From positions 434,001 to 498,000 of the forward strand of contig ML978136.1 of assembly GCA_010015805.1 (NCBI GenBank): 64,000 nucleotides of DNA. The letters run 5' to 3'. A program made the translations under genes and the position numbers. The notes below the pieces were generated by a model. It worked only from the letters and a program-made list of their open reading frames with translations. It was not told the DNA's origin and ran no database searches. Of this stretch, positions 60,071-64,000 are shown in pieces. Source of the DNA: Rhizodiscina lignyota. Its lineage: Eukaryota > Ascomycota > Dothideomycetes > Aulographales > Rhizodiscinaceae. How positions within the stretch are numbered: the first letter of the stretch is position 1; each line of letters starts with the position of its first letter.

Positions 60071-60882
60071 TAATTGCGTTATGGATCATGATATAACAAT
60101 CATCGCCTGGGAGAACTTTCTGTGGTGTTCGAAGATGGATTTAGAGTTTGTCCACACAGCTCGATAGGGCAATATATTTCAGTGGGGGGATTAGCACCAA
60201 AGTCTCATAGATTACAGGAAATTAGTATAATACGCATGCGTGGATCAGTCTAAGTCGCGCAAGTATAGGTTTATTCTTCTTTGCTTTCTGCTAAACCTGG
60301 TCTCTGGGTGCGAGGATTCTCGCGGCACGACAATTCAATGGTGTTGTTATTGCGATCTGGGGTGATGATGATGATCACAACTTGCGTGTGTAAATGCTCA
60401 TAATTGTTGAAATTGCGCATACTAGGCTGAATTACGTCGGAAGGCGAGAGAATCCACATGTCCACAGAGGACCGACCGCAAAAAATAGAGCTGGAGGATG
60501 AGTCGCAGACAAAACCAATGGGCCTATAAAAGCAATCGTCTACACCACTTCAAAAGGAAACTGGTTCAGGCTATGCTTCTTTCCATCCTCGCGGAGCTCG
60601 TGTATTTGTCACCAGTGGAAGCTTTGAGTGTAGAATATGATGCAGGGAGACTTTCAAGGCGAGTCCATTGCCAGAAAGTCAGGCCTGATTCGTAGACTCG
60701 AACAGGTAGGTATGCACATTCAAAAGCTCTGCGCAGATTTCTGCATACATACTATTCTTCCGATGCGGCGTCCGTGGGACTTTGATGCCCAATCCCATCC
60801 GCGCCATGATTGCACTACCCAAACCATAATATAAACATCAGTCAGATTCATCATCTGAATCATTACACAACTCCACCGGTCA
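60071..60882. other. Convergent 3' region, nothing recognised
   Basis: The zinc-finger gene (plus) and the amine oxidase gene (minus) end here. A short GATGATGATGATGATCAC run lies at about 60364. No gene is supported. Confidence 0.45.
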
Positions 60883-63085
60883 TTAGCATTTACAGCTACC
60901 CTCCTTGTCCCCAAAAGCAAGTCTCGAAATCTGATCCACAATCCCACCGCTGGCAACATTGACATTCTTTCCCTTGCTAGGCACGCTCGAGTAGCTCGGC
61001 GGGACGTCCAGGCAAGGGTTACGGCTGAAGAAATTTCGCGGCCGCAGCAGCAGTGTCATTGGCTCAGCAGGCATTACGGGGAAGTCCTCAGGCGCCGGGA
61101 AATGGGTGATGCCGAAAGTGTGCCACAGCACAATGTCGGTGTTGTCGATGTTCGCGCCGGGGTTTGCGGCGATCCAGGCGGGTAGGCCTTGAGAAGGCTC
61201 GCCTGACGATTGCGGGACGTGTCGGCCAGCGGGATGGATTTGGGTGTCGTCATCTATTCGACATGTCAGACGATAGCAAGGACCGAACGGGGAGGGTAAG
61301 ACTCACATTGAGTAACATGCACGGCATGTCTAGCAAATCCAGCTCTCTTCCACACAAGGCCACCCTCACGCGGCAACAGCGTCGGAATCTCCCTGCTCAC
61401 TAGCTTGTAGCTGACAGGCTTGTGGCTGTATGGATTGAGCTTGTTAGTATTGGACATCTCCCATGTTCTACTGGAGCTGCCGTCGTAATCACACATCGAC
61501 TCCCCTTGGGTCGCCAACTTCCGCTTTGCAGCACGGAATGCATTTCCGTACTTGTTCTCTGCGCTGCCGACTTCGCCGGGCCCACGTACGGCATCGACTT
61601 CGAAGATCGTGTTCTGCGGACCATCGATGTTAGGATCAAGACGCAGGCAGAACAGGTGCTGGTGATTATGCGCGTTGACGCCAGGATAGACCTCTGTGCC
61701 CCAGCCGTGGGTGTCTTCACCGGGGTTCATGGCGTAGGTGTTGAGGATGCCAGTGAGTTTAATCTCGAGCTGAATTGTACCGTCCTGGTGAAAGATCCAG
61801 TACACACAGTATTCGTAATTTGCAGCGGTGAATATATGTGAGATGACAAGCTTGCGAGCGCGTGTCACTGTCGTGGTGTCGTCGCGGAAATCGCTGTGCT
61901 TGAAAAGGATTCCGGCATCCTCTTCGTGAATGCAGATTGCATTCTTGATGGTCTGGGATTCACCAGCGCGGTTGACGAATGCAGCATCCATGTAGTGGAT
62001 CGCACCCTTGCAATCGCAGCCCAAGCTGAGGCTGTTGGTCATATATCCACCACCATATTCGCCGAGGTCGAAAGCGTGCTTTCGCTGATGAGGATGCTCG
62101 GGGTTACCATACGGAACGACCATCTCCGCGAGGGATATCCTCCAGAAAACGGGTCTTTCTGTGCCCTTGTCGTTGAACGTGATGTTGGATAATACGATGC
62201 CCTCACGGTAATTGAAGCCCACATGGACCTTCCAGTTCTGCCAGCTGATCACTCGGCCATCAAGAGTAAAGCTAACTCCCTCCGGCTGCGTGATATTGAT
62301 GGGTTTCAGGTCTTTCCGAAAGCCGCCCTCCTTCTGAATGGAAATGGCGTCGTAGTTATTCGGCGGAGCTTTGCTGAGTGGACGCCTGACTTCTGGCACA
62401 TCGATATGGATAATCTCATGAGTGTCGGCATTGAAAATTGGGCAGAAGTCGAGTGGATACGCGTATTGGCAGTCATCCATATCAGGACGATAGTACATGA
62501 GGGCTTGTTGGAGGCGAATGCTGCTGCCAAATCGCTCGTCGTAACCGATTGTCCAAGCTGCCGTCTCATGTCAGTTTCCCGGCAAGGTTTGAAGAGCTTC
62601 CGGGAGTAACACTTACGGTCACAGTAAACTTTGTGCATATCTTCCGGCGGAATGCCAATCAATCCACACTGCTCGATGACCTTAGGATCCTTCCTTGCTA
62701 TACCCTCCACAAGCTGCAGGTCCTGCATCGAAATGAGAGGCTGCACGCCCGGCGTCTCTTGCCAAGTGATCACTTTCTCCTCCGCGAGATCAACTACTCC
62801 ATCGTACACCTTGCTGCCTCTTCCAATCGCAACAATGTCGGCGCGTCGACTTGGTCGTGTATGGCGCGTCGGATTCTGCACCCAAGCCATCATCTCCGCC
62901 TTGGGCGGCTCCCACAGCGTGACAGCGTTGAAAGAGAGGCCATTCCGGACCAAATCAGTCTTTTCCTTTCTCACAATCGCAACAGCCTTCTCAATCTCCT
63001 GCTCGCTGAGAGGGTCGAATGGATATGGAGTGGGTGTTGTGCCAGTAATTTGAGAGGCGAAGGATTTCAAGCGTTCGACGGCCAT
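60883..63085 (-). CDS. Copper-containing primary amine oxidase
   Basis: Exons on the minus strand are 63085-62617, 62557-61307 and 61253-60883; introns are 59 and 53 nt; 696 aa. It oxidises primary amines to aldehydes with release of ammonia and H2O2. All active-site residues are present: the proposed catalytic base in HAFDLGEYGGG (about Asp321), the tyrosine that becomes topaquinone in NYEY (Tyr405), and copper ligands in HNHQH (His456 and His458) and GITHFP (His624). The 405/456/458/624 positions coincide with those I recall for the Hansenula polymorpha enzyme, supporting the exon model. The splice junction CDPWTIGYDERFG is a family motif. The C-terminus ends GSCKC rather than a clear PTS1, so peroxisomal location is not obvious. 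It probably lets the fungus use amines as a nitrogen source. Confidence 0.96.
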
Positions 63086-63824
63086 TGCGGCGATCGGATG
63101 AGGGTAGAATGGTCTCCTGTGTGGGTATTGTCCTGTCTCTAGCTACGATGCGCTCGCGCGTAAGCTGTCAGTGTCGTCTAAACTCTGCGTGCTTCCAGTA
63201 AATCACAGCAGTCAATTGACAGAGATATCAGGAGGGACGACGTTAGGAAGTTAAAGAAGATCAATTGCCCTATATACTCAACAAGCTCTACAGCGGAGGG
63301 GTCGTCGGAGGGGCGAACAGCTTTATCGCTGCACATTATCGCTCGGATTCACATTCCCAATCCGGCAAATCCATGTGTGCGACAGGCGGAGTCGCGCTTC
63401 TGCGCGCCCGACACGGAAGTCTGGAACATCGAGTGGATTTCATGACTGTATTTGCTATAATGGGGAGCGAGAGACAAACTTTGACGGCTCGGAGGGTGGA
63501 GGGAAGTAGAAAGGTTCATCGAAACAAGGAAGTAGCGAAAAGGGGTACGAGACACTTCCGAAGTAAGCCCGGTGTGTGATTGGAATGAGCGACTTCTCAT
63601 CGACTTCTACCCAATGCACGCTGTCATGAGGCTTCCCTTGTCTTCAACACAATCCTTCAGACGTTGATTGCGAGAGAAATCTCATACAATTCTTTTGATG
63701 GCTATCCTTCTTCGAATTAAGCAGGTGGAACTGCCCAAATATTCAAAATTTTAATGTAACTAAACGACAGACTTAACAGGGCAAGATCCGTCACCTCAGC
63801 TGGATTTTAATGTTATCTTCAATC
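63086..63824. other. Intergenic, amine oxidase promoter
   Basis: This 739-bp interval contains the promoter of the minus-strand amine oxidase gene and the 3' end of the next minus-strand gene. Frames of 83-104 codons at 63265-63600 are on opposite strands and not supported. Confidence 0.45.
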
Positions 63825-64000
63825 TCAAACATTCTCATCCGTCACACCTGGAAATCCTGGCGGCATCTTCTGGAATGCCGCACATTCACCCCCGACGCCA
63901 GCATACCACGTTGCCCTCTTGCTCACCCAAACCTCCGCCCCTGGTGCAAAAGCATCCAGTCCACCTTCATCTAGCACTCCCGTCTTAATCGTGACATATC
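63825..64000 (-). CDS. GFA/CENP-V-domain protein, C-terminal part
   Basis: Only the last 57 codons are in the window, open to the edge. They read YVTIKTGVLDEGGLDAFAPG, then EVWVSKRATWYAGVGG and FQKMPPGFPGV, the usual end of glutathione-dependent formaldehyde-activating (GFA)-like proteins: a beta strand with KTGxLD, W....W spacing and the closing MP motif. The zinc-binding cysteines lie upstream of the window edge, so activity cannot be judged. These proteins are often annotated as formaldehyde-activating or Mss4-like; true function is rarely known. Confidence 0.75.
   Translation of the reverse strand, partial: YVTIKTGVLDEGGLDAFAPGAEVWVSKRATWYAGVGGECAAFQKMPPGFPGVTDENV

Noticed and set aside
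61422-63142. Several plus-strand frames of 98-197 codons
   Set aside because: All are antisense to the amine oxidase exons, which carry every catalytic residue.

Overview
The window looks like nuclear DNA of a filamentous ascomycete (Pezizomycotina; Dothideomycetes is possible but not provable from sequence alone). The signs are intron-rich genes with short GT-AG introns (mostly 47-105 nt, GTAAGT/GTATGT-like donors, CTAAC/CTGAC-like branch sites), close gene spacing on both strands, an intron-bearing tRNA-Lys, and typical mould families: NACHT proteins with a DUF7708-like N-terminus, F-box-like and F-box/ankyrin proteins, MFS permeases and CorA-like membrane proteins. I see no intact transposon, virus-like element or CRISPR array. 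Exon coordinates below were worked out by hand from splice signals, phase and family resemblance.

Layout. (a) 0-14 kb is accessory-like: the 3' part of a DUF7708/P-loop-like protein, a 730-aa FAD-dependent lactone-oxidase-like enzyme, an MFS transporter, a CorA-like membrane protein without a recognisable GMN motif, two adjacent F-box-like proteins and an unrecognised 297-aa protein. (b) 14.5-42 kb is a core block of housekeeping genes: alpha-actinin, the PAK kinase Cla4, the ER exchange factor Sec12, a NIPA-like magnesium transporter, an SGNH hydrolase, cyclin H/Ccl1 of TFIIH, exocyst Sec8, Ctr9 of the Paf1 complex and the ribosome-associated ABC-F protein Arb1. (c) 42-64 kb is mixed: a DUF7708-NACHT NLR-like protein, an acyltransferase-3 membrane protein, a Sis1-type Hsp40 with a perfect heat-shock element upstream, tRNA-Lys(CTT), a Dal5-type MFS permease, a methyltransferase, an F-box/ankyrin protein, a homeobox plus C2H2 regulator, a copper amine oxidase and the end of a GFA-domain protein.

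Functional links. Cla4, alpha-actinin, Sec8 and Sec12 all serve polarised growth and secretion, and Ccl1 and Ctr9 serve RNA polymerase II transcription. They look like a conserved neighbourhood rather than an operon-like unit, and I see no secondary-metabolite cluster. The most unusual items are an apparent 20-nt GT...AG gap in the NLR gene (44400-44419), the duplicated heat-shock promoter module before the Hsp40 gene, and three intergenic stretches with coding-like character (about 24.5-25.0, 49.7-50.2 and 51.3-51.6 kb) that I could not assign.
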